A stretch of 64,000 nucleotides of DNA from Stigmatella aurantiaca (GTDB lineage: Bacteria; Myxococcota; Myxococcia; Myxococcales; Myxococcaceae), in the NCBI RefSeq assembly GCF_900109545.1, contig NZ_FOAP01000009.1, positions 62,001 to 126,000 of the forward strand, written 5' to 3'. Positions within the stretch are counted from its first letter, which is position 1, and the number at the start of each line of letters is the position of its first letter. Under the pieces are notes generated by a model. It worked only from the letters and a program-made list of their open reading frames with translations. It made no database searches and was not told where the DNA came from. This document shows, in pieces, positions 20,298 through 30,268 of the stretch. The position numbers were made by a program, and so were the translations under genes.

Positions 20298-21101
20298 TCA
20301 GGGCCGGGCCCCTTCGAGTGCGGCCAGGCCCAGCAGGGACAGACAGGCCGTCTCGGCCTCCAGGGTGGTGGGTGGGTCGAAGCAATACACCTGGCTGTCA
20401 AAGACTTTGCAGATTCCCTTGGGGGTCGAAGCACAGGCGGACCGGGAGAAGGCCGTCGCGCACGCATAGCCGCAGACGGCGGAGCCCTCGTTGCTGCGGC
20501 ACTGGGCGGCGGGCAGGGCGCGGCCGTAGGCGCACATGGCCCCGGGCGACGGATCGAAGCACGTCACCCGGCCGCTCTCCGTCTTGCAGATGCCCATGGG
20601 CGTGGAGGCGCACTTCACCCCTTCGGAGCTGGCCTGGCAGCGGTAGCCGCACGCGAAGTCCATGCCCTGGGTCCGGCACTCGGCCTTGGGGGTGTCCTTG
20701 CCGAGCACGGCGAACACCGAGGCGGGCGGATCAAAGCACTCCACCTCCCCGCCGCGGCCCCGGCAGACCCCGGCGGGCGTCTTGGCGCACTGCACCTTCC
20801 CGAAGTAGGTGGCGCAGTTGTAGCCGCAGGCCGATTCCCCTTCGAGCGTCTTGCACTCGGACTCCGGGGGGGAGCCGCCATAGGCCCGGACGACGTAGGC
20901 GGGCGGGTCGAAGCACATGGCCCGGCCGTCCACCAGCTGGCAGCGCCCCTGGGGCGTCTGCGCGCACTTCACCGTGCGTCCATCGGACTTGCAGGCGTAG
21001 CCGCAGGCCACGTGGGTGTCGACGGAGCGGCAGGTGGGCCCCGCGGTGCCAGGCTCCTGGGTCAACAACACGAGCATCAGGGGAACGAGCGGAGCGAGCA
21101 C
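20298..21101 (-). CDS. Secreted Cys-rich protein with four tandem repeats, unknown function
   Basis: About 267 residues from a GTG at 21101, with GAGG five bases upstream. The first 25 residues are a signal-peptide-like hydrophobic stretch (LAPLVPLMLVLLT). The rest is about four repeats of roughly 60 residues, each with the pattern C-x(n)-ACGYxC-x(n)-KCAxTPxGxC-x(n)-CFDP, that is six Cys per unit. The regular spacing implies disulfide-bonded modules outside the cytoplasm. No enzyme motif is visible and I do not recognise a named family. An alternative ATG in the signal segment would leave too short a signal peptide. Confidence 0.72.
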   Translation of the reverse strand: MLAPLVPLMLVLLTQEPGTAGPTCRSVDTHVACGYACKSDGRTVKCAQTPQGRCQLVDGRAMCFDPPAYVVRAYGGSPPESECKTLEGESACGYNCATYFGKVQCAKTPAGVCRGRGGEVECFDPPASVFAVLGKDTPKAECRTQGMDFACGYRCQASSEGVKCASTPMGICKTESGRVTCFDPSPGAMCAYGRALPAAQCRSNEGSAVCGYACATAFSRSACASTPKGICKVFDSQVYCFDPPTTLEAETACLSLLGLAALEGARP

Positions 21102-21219
21102 GGAGGACCTCGGCGGAAACGTCCCGGGATTGACGCTCAGGAGCGGGCGGGGCGCAAGTCCAGCGCCGGCCAGGCAGGCGTGGTAGGGGAGGGGCGCCCG
21201 CGTGGAAGGGGGATCTGGC

Positions 21220-21987
21220 ATGGAGATGAGCGGCTTCGATATCGCGTTGCTGTGCCTCGTGGCCCTGTGTGCGGGAGGCGTGGACGCCATCGCGGGGGGC
21301 GGAGGGCTGCTCACGTTGCCCGCCTTGCTGGCCACCGGCATGCCGCCGCACGTGGCGCTGGGGACCAACAAGGGCCAGTCCATGTTTGGCTCGGGCGCGG
21401 CGCTCTTCCGCTTCTCCCGGGCGGGGCTGGTGAAGGGGCACCTGGCGGTGGTGACGTTTCCGCTCGGGCTGCTGGGCGCGCTGGCGGGGACGCGGCTGGT
21501 GTTGTGGCTGAAGCCCGAGGTGCTCAAGCCGATGGTGCTCGTGCTGCTGGTGGCGGTGGCCGTCTTCCTGGCCTTCCGCCGGGGGCCGCCCCCGGGGGAC
21601 CGGCCCGAGCCGCCCCTGGCCCGGCTGCGGCTCCTGGGCGGCCTCGCCGCCTTCTTCATCGGCGCCTATGACGGGTTCTTCGGCCCAGGCACGGGCACCT
21701 TCCTCATCGTGGCCTTCTCCAGCCTGCTGGGGCATGGCCTGCTGCGCGCGTCCGCGGATGCCAAGGTGGTCAACTTCGCCTCCAACCTGGCCGCGGTGGC
21801 GCTCTTCGCCTCGCGCGGCGCGGTGATGTGGCAGGTGGTGCTGCCCATGGCCGTGGCCCAGTTCGCCGGCGGGTGGGTGGGCGTCCACCTCACGGTGAAG
21901 GGCGGGGACCGGCTCGTGCGCAAGGTGGTGCTCGCCGTGGTGGTGGCGCTCGTGCTGAAGCTCGCGTGGGACTTGTTGCGGCGGTAG
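21220..21987 (+). CDS. TSUP (TauE/SafE) family membrane permease
   Basis: 255 residues, largely hydrophobic with about eight membrane helices. The family motif is clear at the start: AGGVDAIAGGGGLLTLPALL followed by GTNKGQ, and the second half repeats it as GAYDGFFGPGTGTF. TSUP proteins move sulfite, sulfonates or other organic anions across the inner membrane; the substrate cannot be told here. The ATG at 21220 was chosen for its G-rich Shine-Dalgarno sequence. Confidence 0.9.
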   Translation: MEMSGFDIALLCLVALCAGGVDAIAGGGGLLTLPALLATGMPPHVALGTNKGQSMFGSGAALFRFSRAGLVKGHLAVVTFPLGLLGALAGTRLVLWLKPEVLKPMVLVLLVAVAVFLAFRRGPPPGDRPEPPLARLRLLGGLAAFFIGAYDGFFGPGTGTFLIVAFSSLLGHGLLRASADAKVVNFASNLAAVALFASRGAVMWQVVLPMAVAQFAGGWVGVHLTVKGGDRLVRKVVLAVVVALVLKLAWDLLRR

Positions 21988-21999
21988 GCCGGGGCGCGC

Positions 22000-22515
22000 T
22001 CAGCCGATGTGGACGAGCAGGGCGTGGCCGCGCTTGGCCACCTGCCGCACGAACTTGCGCAGCTCCTCGAAGTAGCTCAGCAGCTCGCCCAGGGGGTCCA
22101 CGTCGTCTGGCGGCTCGTCCCACAGGCCCGGGTAGATGTCGAGCTGCTGCATGGCCGCGGCATCGAAGCGGTTCCGGGGCGTGTCCGGGCTCAGCGCCTG
22201 CAAGGCCTCCGCGAGCTGCTTCACCTGGGCGGGCGTGAAGATGCGCGCGGTGCCCTCATCGGACGGGATGTGGCCCACGTCCTCGCCGCCCCGCACCAGG
22301 AAGTCCAGGGGCGCCTGGCCTTCCCAGGCCGAGCCCGTCAGCAGGTACTGGAGCCCGTGCCAGGTCTCGCCGATGTCCAGCTCCTGGAACCGGGTGCCGT
22401 CCGTATCCCCAAAGTCCTCCTCGTCATCCAGGAAGTCCTCCAGGCGCTCCGGGGCGCTCAGCAGGGCCTTCCGCTGGGCTTCCGTCGCGCTGCGCAGGGT
22501 ACAGAGCATCTCCAT
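22000..22515 (-). CDS. DUF1877 (YfbM-like) protein
   Basis: 171 residues from MEMLCTLRSATEAQR. The pattern of an N-terminal helix, then DIGETWHGLQYLLTGS, GHIPSDEGTARIFTPAQVKQLAEAL and a C-terminal LLSYFEELRKFVRQVAKRGHALLVHIG matches DUF1877/YfbM, a small cytosolic family of unknown function. It is convergent with the TSUP gene. A strong hairpin lies between it and the upstream MYXO-CTERM gene, so it has its own promoter. Confidence 0.8.
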   Translation of the reverse strand: MEMLCTLRSATEAQRKALLSAPERLEDFLDDEEDFGDTDGTRFQELDIGETWHGLQYLLTGSAWEGQAPLDFLVRGGEDVGHIPSDEGTARIFTPAQVKQLAEALQALSPDTPRNRFDAAAMQQLDIYPGLWDEPPDDVDPLGELLSYFEELRKFVRQVAKRGHALLVHIG

Positions 22516-22555
22516 GGTGTCGACCTCGAACGGGCTCCTGGAGCGGAGCGTCACA

Positions 22556-22582
22556 GCCCTCCCCGCTCACCGCGGGGAGGGC
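22556..22582 (-). terminator. Hairpin terminator after the MYXO-CTERM gene
   Basis: A perfect 11-bp stem (GCCCTCCCCGC at 22556-22566 with its complement at 22572-22582) and a 5-base loop, 12 bp after the stop of the MYXO-CTERM gene on the minus strand. There is no U run, as is common in high-GC genomes. Confidence 0.75.
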
Positions 22583-22593
22583 CGTTGGAAGGC

Positions 22594-23283
22594 TTAGCGG
22601 CGGCGGCGGCGCGACAGGAGCAGGCCCGCGGCGGTCACCGCGAAGGACAGCACTGCCGTGCCACCACCGGCGGAGCAGCCCCCCTTGTCATCCTCATCGT
22701 CTCCGGGCTCATCCCCATTGCCCGCGTCAGGGGTGCCCGCGTCCGGCGTGCCCGCGTCGGGAGTTCCCGCGTCCGGCGTGCCCGTGCCCCCGGCGACGGT
22801 CACCGTGAACGTGGAGGCCACGGCCCGGTCCAGCGTGGAGTTCTTGTCGCCGTTGGCGGAGTTGCCTGCGCCGTAGATCGTCAGGGTGGAGGGCGCCGGG
22901 GGGGCCACCAGCGAGAAGTCGAAGCTGACCTCACTGGCCACGAAGGCCTTGGGGGCCGAGTGGGTGAGCTCGTCGCCGATCTTCCGCGAGCCCTCGCTGG
23001 GCTGGAGCATCGCCGAAGTGTTGTTGACGGCGACGTTGTAGCCACCGACCACCGCGGGGCCGCCGCGGATGATGAGCTTGTACTGGCCGGTCTCCCCCGC
23101 GGCGAGCGAGGCCGGGCCGGAGATCTCCACGGTCGCGCCCGCCGTGCCATCCATGTGGCACGAGACGCACGTGGTGTTCTGTTTGCCCGACTGTCCGCTG
23201 ATGCCCGTGCTGTTGGCGAGCACAGGCGTCGACAGAAGGAACAACGACCCCATTCCTACGGCACGCAACGACGAGAAGCTCAT
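22594..23283 (-). CDS. MYXO-CTERM surface protein with a single CxxCH motif
   Basis: 229 residues. A signal peptide (MSFSSLRAVGMGSLFLLSTPVLA) is followed shortly by CVSCH, a possible c-type haem site. A middle beta-rich domain (SGPASLAAGETGQYKLIIRGG) resembles a domain found in myxobacterial Reelin/choice-of-anchor proteins. Four TPDAG repeats make a linker, and the C-terminus has the MYXO-CTERM signal: GGCSAGG, a hydrophobic helix and RRRRR. This signal directs proteins to the outer membrane or surface, where the Cys is processed. Whether haem is bound is unproven. Confidence 0.85.
   Translation of the reverse strand: MSFSSLRAVGMGSLFLLSTPVLANSTGISGQSGKQNTTCVSCHMDGTAGATVEISGPASLAAGETGQYKLIIRGGPAVVGGYNVAVNNTSAMLQPSEGSRKIGDELTHSAPKAFVASEVSFDFSLVAPPAPSTLTIYGAGNSANGDKNSTLDRAVASTFTVTVAGGTGTPDAGTPDAGTPDAGTPDAGNGDEPGDDEDDKGGCSAGGGTAVLSFAVTAAGLLLSRRRRR
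22722..22785 (-). repeat. Short tandem repeat encoding TPDAG x4
   Basis: Four consecutive 15-bp units (GCCCGCGTCCGGCGT-like on the plus strand) inside the MYXO-CTERM gene, encoding a flexible linker before the acidic stretch and the membrane helix. Confidence 0.9.
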
Positions 23284-23375
23284 GCACCCCTCCCAAAATG
23301 AATCACCGGATGACCGGCGATAACAAAGGCTCATGACATGCTTCAGCGGTTCCCGCCAAGGGTTTGTGCGGTGCG

Positions 23376-25037
<1,662 letters not shown>

Positions 25038-25049
25038 GGGCGTGCCTCC

Positions 25050-25559
25050 CTATTCCACCACCACCAGCTTGGCGTTGTTCTCCACGGCCGTGCCCTCCTT
25101 GGCGAGCAGCTCTGTCACCTTGCCGGCCTTGGGGCTCTTCAGCTCGTTCTCCATCTTCATCGCCTCCACCACCACGAGGCCCTGGCCCTCCTTCACCTCC
25201 TCGCCCACCTTCACCAGCACCTTCACCACCTTGCCGGGCATGGGGGCGGTGATGACCTGCTTGCCCTCCACCGAGAAGCCGGCCGTGCCCACCCGCAGGC
25301 GCAGCCGCCGCTCGTCCGCCACGTCCACCCGGCTCACCTGGCCGCGCACCATCACGCCCACCTCGTCGCCGTTCTCCTCGAACTCGACGTGGTACGAGTC
25401 GCCGTCCACCAGCAGGGACACCGCCCCGTGGTCCAGCGTCAGCGCGTCCACCGTGTGCGTCTGCCCGTTGAGCGTCAGCCGGTAGCGCGAGCCCTCCAGC
25501 GGCTCGATGTCCACCGGCACTGCTTCCTTCTGCCCTTGCAGCTTCGCGAAGTAACGCAT
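25050..25559 (-). CDS. Biotin carboxyl carrier protein of an acyl-CoA carboxylase
   Basis: 169 residues. The C-terminal biotinyl domain has VEAMKMENEL with the biotinylated Lys at residue 135 and APMPGKVVKV at its start. The N-terminal 90 residues resemble the linker/BT-like domain of propionyl-CoA carboxylase alpha chains, so this looks like a split version of such an alpha chain. It sits between biotin carboxylase and methylmalonyl-CoA mutase. Confidence 0.9.
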   Translation of the reverse strand: MRYFAKLQGQKEAVPVDIEPLEGSRYRLTLNGQTHTVDALTLDHGAVSLLVDGDSYHVEFEENGDEVGVMVRGQVSRVDVADERRLRLRVGTAGFSVEGKQVITAPMPGKVVKVLVKVGEEVKEGQGLVVVEAMKMENELKSPKAGKVTELLAKEGTAVENNAKLVVVE

Positions 25560-25599
25560 GGGTCCCTTTTGAATTCTTGAGAGGTGCAGTGGCCGCTGC

Positions 25600-27105
25600 T
25601 TACCGGGTGCGCAGGCCCAACCGCCAGGCCGACACGCCCCCCGTGCCCGGGCCCGCCTGCTGCGGCAGCGCCTTGGCCCGCTTCTGGTCCCGCTGGTGCG
25701 CGAACACCGCGCTCGCCAGCAGCGCCACCTCCTGCAGCTTCGGGTCCTCCCCGCCCAGCAGCGCCGTGTGCTCGCGGGTGAGGAAGCTCGTGTCGTAGTC
25801 GCCGCCGGTGAACTCCGGGTGCGCCAGGATGGCCTTCAGGTAGCGCGTGTTCGTCGTGATGCCCTTCACCACGTACTCGCTCAGCGCCCGCTGCGCCCGC
25901 GCGATGGCCTCCGCCCGCGTGGGGGCCCACACCGACAGCTTGGAAATCATGGGGTCGTAGAAGTTGGGCACCGTGTAGCCCGCGAACACGCCCGAGTCGT
26001 CCCGGACGCTGGGGCCGCCCGGCACGCGCAGGTACTGAATCTTGCCGGGGCTGGGCATGAAGTTGCGCGCCGGGTCCTCCGCGTAGATGCGCACCTCGAT
26101 GGCGTGGCCCCGCGGGGGCACCGTGTCCGTGAAGGGCAGCTTCTCGCCCTCGGCGACCTTGATCTGCAGCGCCACCAGGTCCAGCCCCGTCACCCACTCG
26201 GTCACCGGGTGCTCCACCTGCAGGCGCGTGTTCATCTCCAGGAAGTAGAAGTTGCGGTGCGCGTCCACCAGGAACTCCACCGTCCCGGCGCCCACGTAGT
26301 TCACCGCCTTGGCCGCCTTCACCGCCACCTCGCCCATCTGCGCGCGCAGCTCCGGGGTGAGGATGGGGCTGGGCGTCTCCTCCACCACCTTCTGGTGCCG
26401 CCGCTGCGCCGAGCACTCGCGCTCGCCCAGGTGCACCGTCGTGCCGTGCTGGTCGGCGAACACCTGGATCTCCACGTGGTGGGGCTTCTCCAGGTACTTC
26501 TCGATGTAGACGGCGTCATTGCCGAAGGCGTTGAGCGCCTCGCTCTTGGCCGAGCGCCACGCGGAGTCGAACTCGGCGCCCTGCTCCACCTTGCGCATGC
26601 CCTTGCCGCCGCCGCCGCCGGCCGCCTTGAGCATGACGGGGAAGCCGATCTTCTCCGCGTACGCCCGGGCCTCCTCCTGGGTGGCGATGGGCTCGGTGGA
26701 GCCGGGCACCACGGGCACCCCGGCCTTGATCATGTTCTGCCGGGCCCGCGTCTTCTCGCCCATGGCGTCCATGGCCGAGGCGGGCGGGCCGATGAAGGTG
26801 ATGCCCGCCTTCTCGCACGCGCGCACGAAGGAGGCGTTCTCCGACAGGAAGCCATAGCCCGGGTGGATGGCGTCCGCGCCTGACTGCTTGGCGGCCTCCA
26901 GGATGCGCTCCTGGACGAGGTAGCTCTCACGCGAGGGGGGCGGGCCCACGAAGTAGGCCTGGTCCGCCATGCGCACGTGCAGCGCGGAGCGGTCCGCCTC
27001 CGAGTAGACGGCCACCGTGGCGATGCCGAGCTCCTTGCAGGTACGCATCACCCGGATGGCGATCTCTCCCCGGTTGGCAATAAGGATCTTGCGGATCTTG
27101 GGCAT
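25600..27105 (-). CDS. accC: Biotin carboxylase subunit of acyl-CoA carboxylase
   Basis: 501 residues. MPKIRKILIANRGEIAIRVMRT is the standard start. The ATP-grasp Gly loop AAGGGGGKGMR, ECSAQRRHQK, and FLEMNTRLQVEHPVTE (catalytic and bicarbonate residues) are present. It carboxylates biotin on BCCP with ATP. The C-terminus extends beyond the last conserved motif by an Ala/Gln-rich tail. It is the first gene of a three-gene operon with BCCP and mutase, which points to propionyl-CoA rather than acetyl-CoA as substrate, together with the carboxyltransferase at 45.2 kb. Confidence 0.93.
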   Translation of the reverse strand: MPKIRKILIANRGEIAIRVMRTCKELGIATVAVYSEADRSALHVRMADQAYFVGPPPSRESYLVQERILEAAKQSGADAIHPGYGFLSENASFVRACEKAGITFIGPPASAMDAMGEKTRARQNMIKAGVPVVPGSTEPIATQEEARAYAEKIGFPVMLKAAGGGGGKGMRKVEQGAEFDSAWRSAKSEALNAFGNDAVYIEKYLEKPHHVEIQVFADQHGTTVHLGERECSAQRRHQKVVEETPSPILTPELRAQMGEVAVKAAKAVNYVGAGTVEFLVDAHRNFYFLEMNTRLQVEHPVTEWVTGLDLVALQIKVAEGEKLPFTDTVPPRGHAIEVRIYAEDPARNFMPSPGKIQYLRVPGGPSVRDDSGVFAGYTVPNFYDPMISKLSVWAPTRAEAIARAQRALSEYVVKGITTNTRYLKAILAHPEFTGGDYDTSFLTREHTALLGGEDPKLQEVALLASAVFAHQRDQKRAKALPQQAGPGTGGVSAWRLGLRTR

Positions 27106-27230
27106 GCGCGCCCTTTAGCACAGGCGGGCGGTGCTCCGGTGAATGCCCTTTCCACGAGGAGAGTGACTCTTCCCCGCTCATGAGAGGATAGTCCGCACCT
27201 GTTCTCACCTGGACACCCGAGCGCTCCCCC

Positions 27231-28382
27231 ATGCCCTTGCGTCGCTGGAACCGTGCGTTGCTTGCCCTCCTGGCCCTGACCGCCTGCAAGAAGGAAGAAC
27301 CCGCCGCGGCGCCCCCCAGCCCCGCGGCGCCCCCCGCCGGCCAGGCCCGCCCCGCGCCGCCCACCCCGGCCCCGGCGCCCCCGGAGGCCCCCGCGGCCGC
27401 GGCGCCCGGGACGATGGTGGCGTACCTCCTGCCGCAGGACCCCGAGCGCTGTGACTGGGTGCGTCGTACGCTGCCCGCGGGCGAGCCCACCGCGCTCTTC
27501 ACCTTCAACGCCCCGTGTGACCGGTCCATGGTGTCCTGGGGCCCCGGGGCGAAGGAAGGGCTCGTCTTCACCTGGCCCTCGGGCGAGGGAGAGGTGCCCC
27601 GGGCGTGGCGGGTGGACTTCGTGGCGCACAGCGGCAAGCCGCTGGACCTGAAGGGGCTGCCGGGGGGCACGGGCGCGGGCGCTCCGGACAAGCCCTCCAT
27701 CGAGGCGATTGGCTTCGATGCGCAGGGCCGCCCGGTGGCGATCATTTCCGATGTCTATGTCTCGCGGACGCCGAAGAAGGGGGCGGACGGCAAGGCGTTC
27801 CTCCCCTTCGAGAAGGACCGGTACCCCGTGGCGGAAGGGGAGGGGGTGCCCGGGCTCGCCCTGGCCTACCGGCTGGAGGACGGGGGCTGGAAGCGCATCG
27901 AGACGAAGGCCAGCACCTTCGACACGGACATCTCCCAGGGCACGGATGCCCTGGACGCCGTGCGGACGCTGTCGTCCCTCGTCAAGGCCTCTCCGTCGCA
28001 CGAGATGCCCGGAGACAACGCCCCGGAGGGCCAAGTGGCGAAGCTGAACGCCGCCTTCCCGGGCCTGGACGATTCGGGCGAGTGGCGGGCGATGCCCACG
28101 CCGGGGGGCCCGTTCTACTACCGGGGGGAGCAGGGGGGGGAGTTCCTCTATCCCTCGCCGCCGGTGGGCTTCGAGCAGGACGGGAAGCTGGTGGACCTGG
28201 AGGGTCTGCTGGCCAAGAACGGGGACTTCCTGGACCTGCGGCTCCAGGACGGCTTCCTGCTGGTGGGCATCCACGCGAACGCCCGCGCGGCCCAGATCTG
28301 GGACACGCGGACGAAGGAGCGCCTGCTGACCCTCGAGGACGCCGTGGCCGCCGCCTTCTGGCCCAAGGCCCGTACTCCCTGA
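27231..28382 (+). CDS. Lipoprotein of unknown function
   Basis: 383 residues. A signal peptide ends in lipobox LTAC, giving a lipid-modified Cys, then comes an Ala/Pro-rich tether of about 40 residues and a globular domain with no motif I recognise. The next gene starts 1 base after its stop, so it is probably cotranscribed with the dicarboxylate symporter. It diverges from accC. Confidence 0.7.
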   Translation: MPLRRWNRALLALLALTACKKEEPAAAPPSPAAPPAGQARPAPPTPAPAPPEAPAAAAPGTMVAYLLPQDPERCDWVRRTLPAGEPTALFTFNAPCDRSMVSWGPGAKEGLVFTWPSGEGEVPRAWRVDFVAHSGKPLDLKGLPGGTGAGAPDKPSIEAIGFDAQGRPVAIISDVYVSRTPKKGADGKAFLPFEKDRYPVAEGEGVPGLALAYRLEDGGWKRIETKASTFDTDISQGTDALDAVRTLSSLVKASPSHEMPGDNAPEGQVAKLNAAFPGLDDSGEWRAMPTPGGPFYYRGEQGGEFLYPSPPVGFEQDGKLVDLEGLLAKNGDFLDLRLQDGFLLVGIHANARAAQIWDTRTKERLLTLEDAVAAAFWPKARTP

Positions 28383-28383
28383 C

Positions 28384-29700
28384 ATGGCCGCCCCCATCGA
28401 CACGGGAGCGCCCCCGGCCAAGCCCGGCCTGCACCGCCTCCTCTATGTGCAGGTGCTGGTGGCCATTGCCGCCGGGGCCCTGCTCGGCCACTTCTTTCCC
28501 AGCCTGGGCGAGTCCATGAAGCCCCTGGGCGATGCCTTCATCAAGCTCGTCAAGATGATCATCGCGCCGGTCATCTTCCTCACCGTGGTGACGGGCCTCG
28601 CGGGCTCGAAGGAGCTCGACAAGGTGGGCCGCATCGCCCTCAAGGCGTTCGCCTACTTCCTCACGTTCTCGACGGCCGCGCTCATCATCGGGCTCATCGT
28701 CGCCAACGTGGTGCGGCCGGGTGACGGCATGCACATCGATCCGAAGACGCTCGATGCGGGCACCGTCTCCATCTACGCCTCCAAGGCGCACGACCAGAGC
28801 CTCGTGGGCTTCCTGCTGGGCATCATCCCCATGACGGTGGTGAGCGCCTTCGCCGACGGCGAGATTCTGCAGGTGCTGTTCGTCTCCATCCTGTTCGGCA
28901 TCGCCCTGGTGCTCGTGGGCGAGCGGGGCCGGCCGGTGCTGGAGCTGCTCCACTCGCTCAGCGCCGCCTTCTTCCGCCTGGTGGGCATCCTGATGAAGGC
29001 CGCCCCCATCGGCGCCTTCGGGGCGTTCGCCTTCACCATCGGCCGGTACGGCGTGGGCTCCATCATCAACCTGGCGGAGCTCGTCGCTACCTTCTATGTG
29101 ACGTCGTTGCTCTTCGTGCTCGTGGTGCTGGGGGCGGTGGCCCGCTTGAACGGCTTCTCCATCCTGCGCCTGCTGCGCTACCTGAAGGCGGAGCTGTTCC
29201 TCGTGCTGGGTACCAGCTCGTCCGAGGCCGCGCTGCCCAGCCTCATGGAGAAGCTGGAGCGCGCAGGCTGCGCGAAGCAGATCGTCGGCCTGGTGGTGCC
29301 CACCGGCTACTCCTTCAACCTGGATGGCACCAACATCTATATGACGCTGGCGGCGCTGTTCATCGCCCAGGCCACCGACACGCACGTGTCCGTGGGCAAT
29401 CAGATCCTCCTGTTGCTCGTGGCCATGCTCAGCTCCAAGGGGGCGGCGGGGGTAACGGGGGCCGGGTTCATCACCCTGGCGGCCACGCTGTCCGTCGTTC
29501 CCACCGTGCCCGTGGCCGGCATCGCGTTGATTCTCGGCGTGGACCGCTTCATGTCGGAGTGCCGCGCCCTCACCAACGTCATCGGCAACGCCGTGGCGAC
29601 CATCGTCGTCGCCAACTGGGAGGGGGGCATCGACCGTGTGCGGTTCGCCGAGGCCCTGCAGGGCCCGTCCCCGGCGCCGCTCTCCACCGAGAAGTCCTGA
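28384..29700 (+). CDS. Dicarboxylate/amino acid:cation symporter (DAACS family)
   Basis: 438 residues with about eight membrane helices and two re-entrant loops. Conserved motifs are [11 protein letters not shown] (the Ser-rich hairpin), [19 protein letters not shown] and [10 protein letters not shown]; the late [21 protein letters not shown] is the substrate-binding helix. The Arg in MSECRALTN favours dicarboxylate or acidic amino acid substrates, as in DctA/GltP. It imports C4-dicarboxylates or glutamate/aspartate with protons or sodium across the inner membrane. Confidence 0.92.
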   Translation: MAAPIDTGAPPAKPGLHRLLYVQVLVAIAAGALLGHFFPSLGESMKPLGDAFIKLVKMIIAPVIFLTVVTGLAGSKELDKVGRIALKAFAYFLTFSTAALIIGLIVANVVRPGDGMHIDPKTLDAGTVSIYASKAHDQSLVGFLLGIIPMTVVSAFADGEILQVLFVSILFGIALVLVGERGRPVLELLHSLSAAFFRLVGILMKAAPIGAFGAFAFTIGRYGVGSIINLAELVATFYVTSLLFVLVVLGAVARLNGFSILRLLRYLKAELFLVLGTSSSEAALPSLMEKLERAGCAKQIVGLVVPTGYSFNLDGTNIYMTLAALFIAQATDTHVSVGNQILLLLVAMLSSKGAAGVTGAGFITLAATLSVVPTVPVAGIALILGVDRFMSECRALTNVIGNAVATIVVANWEGGIDRVRFAEALQGPSPAPLSTEKS

Positions 29701-29836
29701 GCCGGGCCGGTGTCACCGGGCCGGCCCGGGAGGGGTACACGGGTGGACACATCCACCGCCCTCCGGGCGGGTCCCCCCCCGCGCCACTGGAAAGCGCTTG
29801 GGCAGGAGGCAAGTATCTCTGGGAGGGAGGTTCGCG

Positions 29837-30262
29837 ATGGACACGAAGACGAAGGCCGCCGGAGAGGGCCGTGCCGTGGTGCTCTTCGACGGGGTCTGCA
29901 ACCTCTGCAACAGCACCGTCAATTTCATCATCGACCGGGACCCCAGCGCCCACTTCCGCTTCGCCGCCCTGCAGTCCCCCCAGGCCGCGGAGCTGCTGGC
30001 CCCCCTGGGCCGCGTACCCCAGGGCGAGCCCCAGAGCATCTTCCTGCTCGAGGACGGGAAGCTCTACGAGCGGTCCACGGCGGCGCTGAAGATTGCCCGG
30101 CGCATGGGCGGGGCCTGGAAGGGGCTCTATGCCTTCATCGTGGTGCCGGCGCCAGTGCGCGATGCCGTCTACCGCTTCATCGCGAGCCACCGGTACCGCT
30201 GGTTCGGCAAGTCGGACGCCTGCCGCATGCCCACCCCGGAGCTGCGGGAGCGGTTTCTCTAG
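29837..30262 (+). CDS. DCC family (DUF393) thiol-disulfide oxidoreductase-like protein
   Basis: 141 residues. The N-terminus has VVLFDGVCNLCNSTVNF, the D-G-x-C-x-x-C motif of the DCC family, and YRWFGKSDACRMPTPELRERF closes it. A strong GGGAGGG precedes the ATG at 29837. Members look thioredoxin-like, but their substrates are mostly unknown. It is convergent with the acyl-AMP ligase gene, whose stop is 7 bp away. Confidence 0.88.
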   Translation: MDTKTKAAGEGRAVVLFDGVCNLCNSTVNFIIDRDPSAHFRFAALQSPQAAELLAPLGRVPQGEPQSIFLLEDGKLYERSTAALKIARRMGGAWKGLYAFIVVPAPVRDAVYRFIASHRYRWFGKSDACRMPTPELRERFL

Positions 30263-30268
30263 CTCCCG

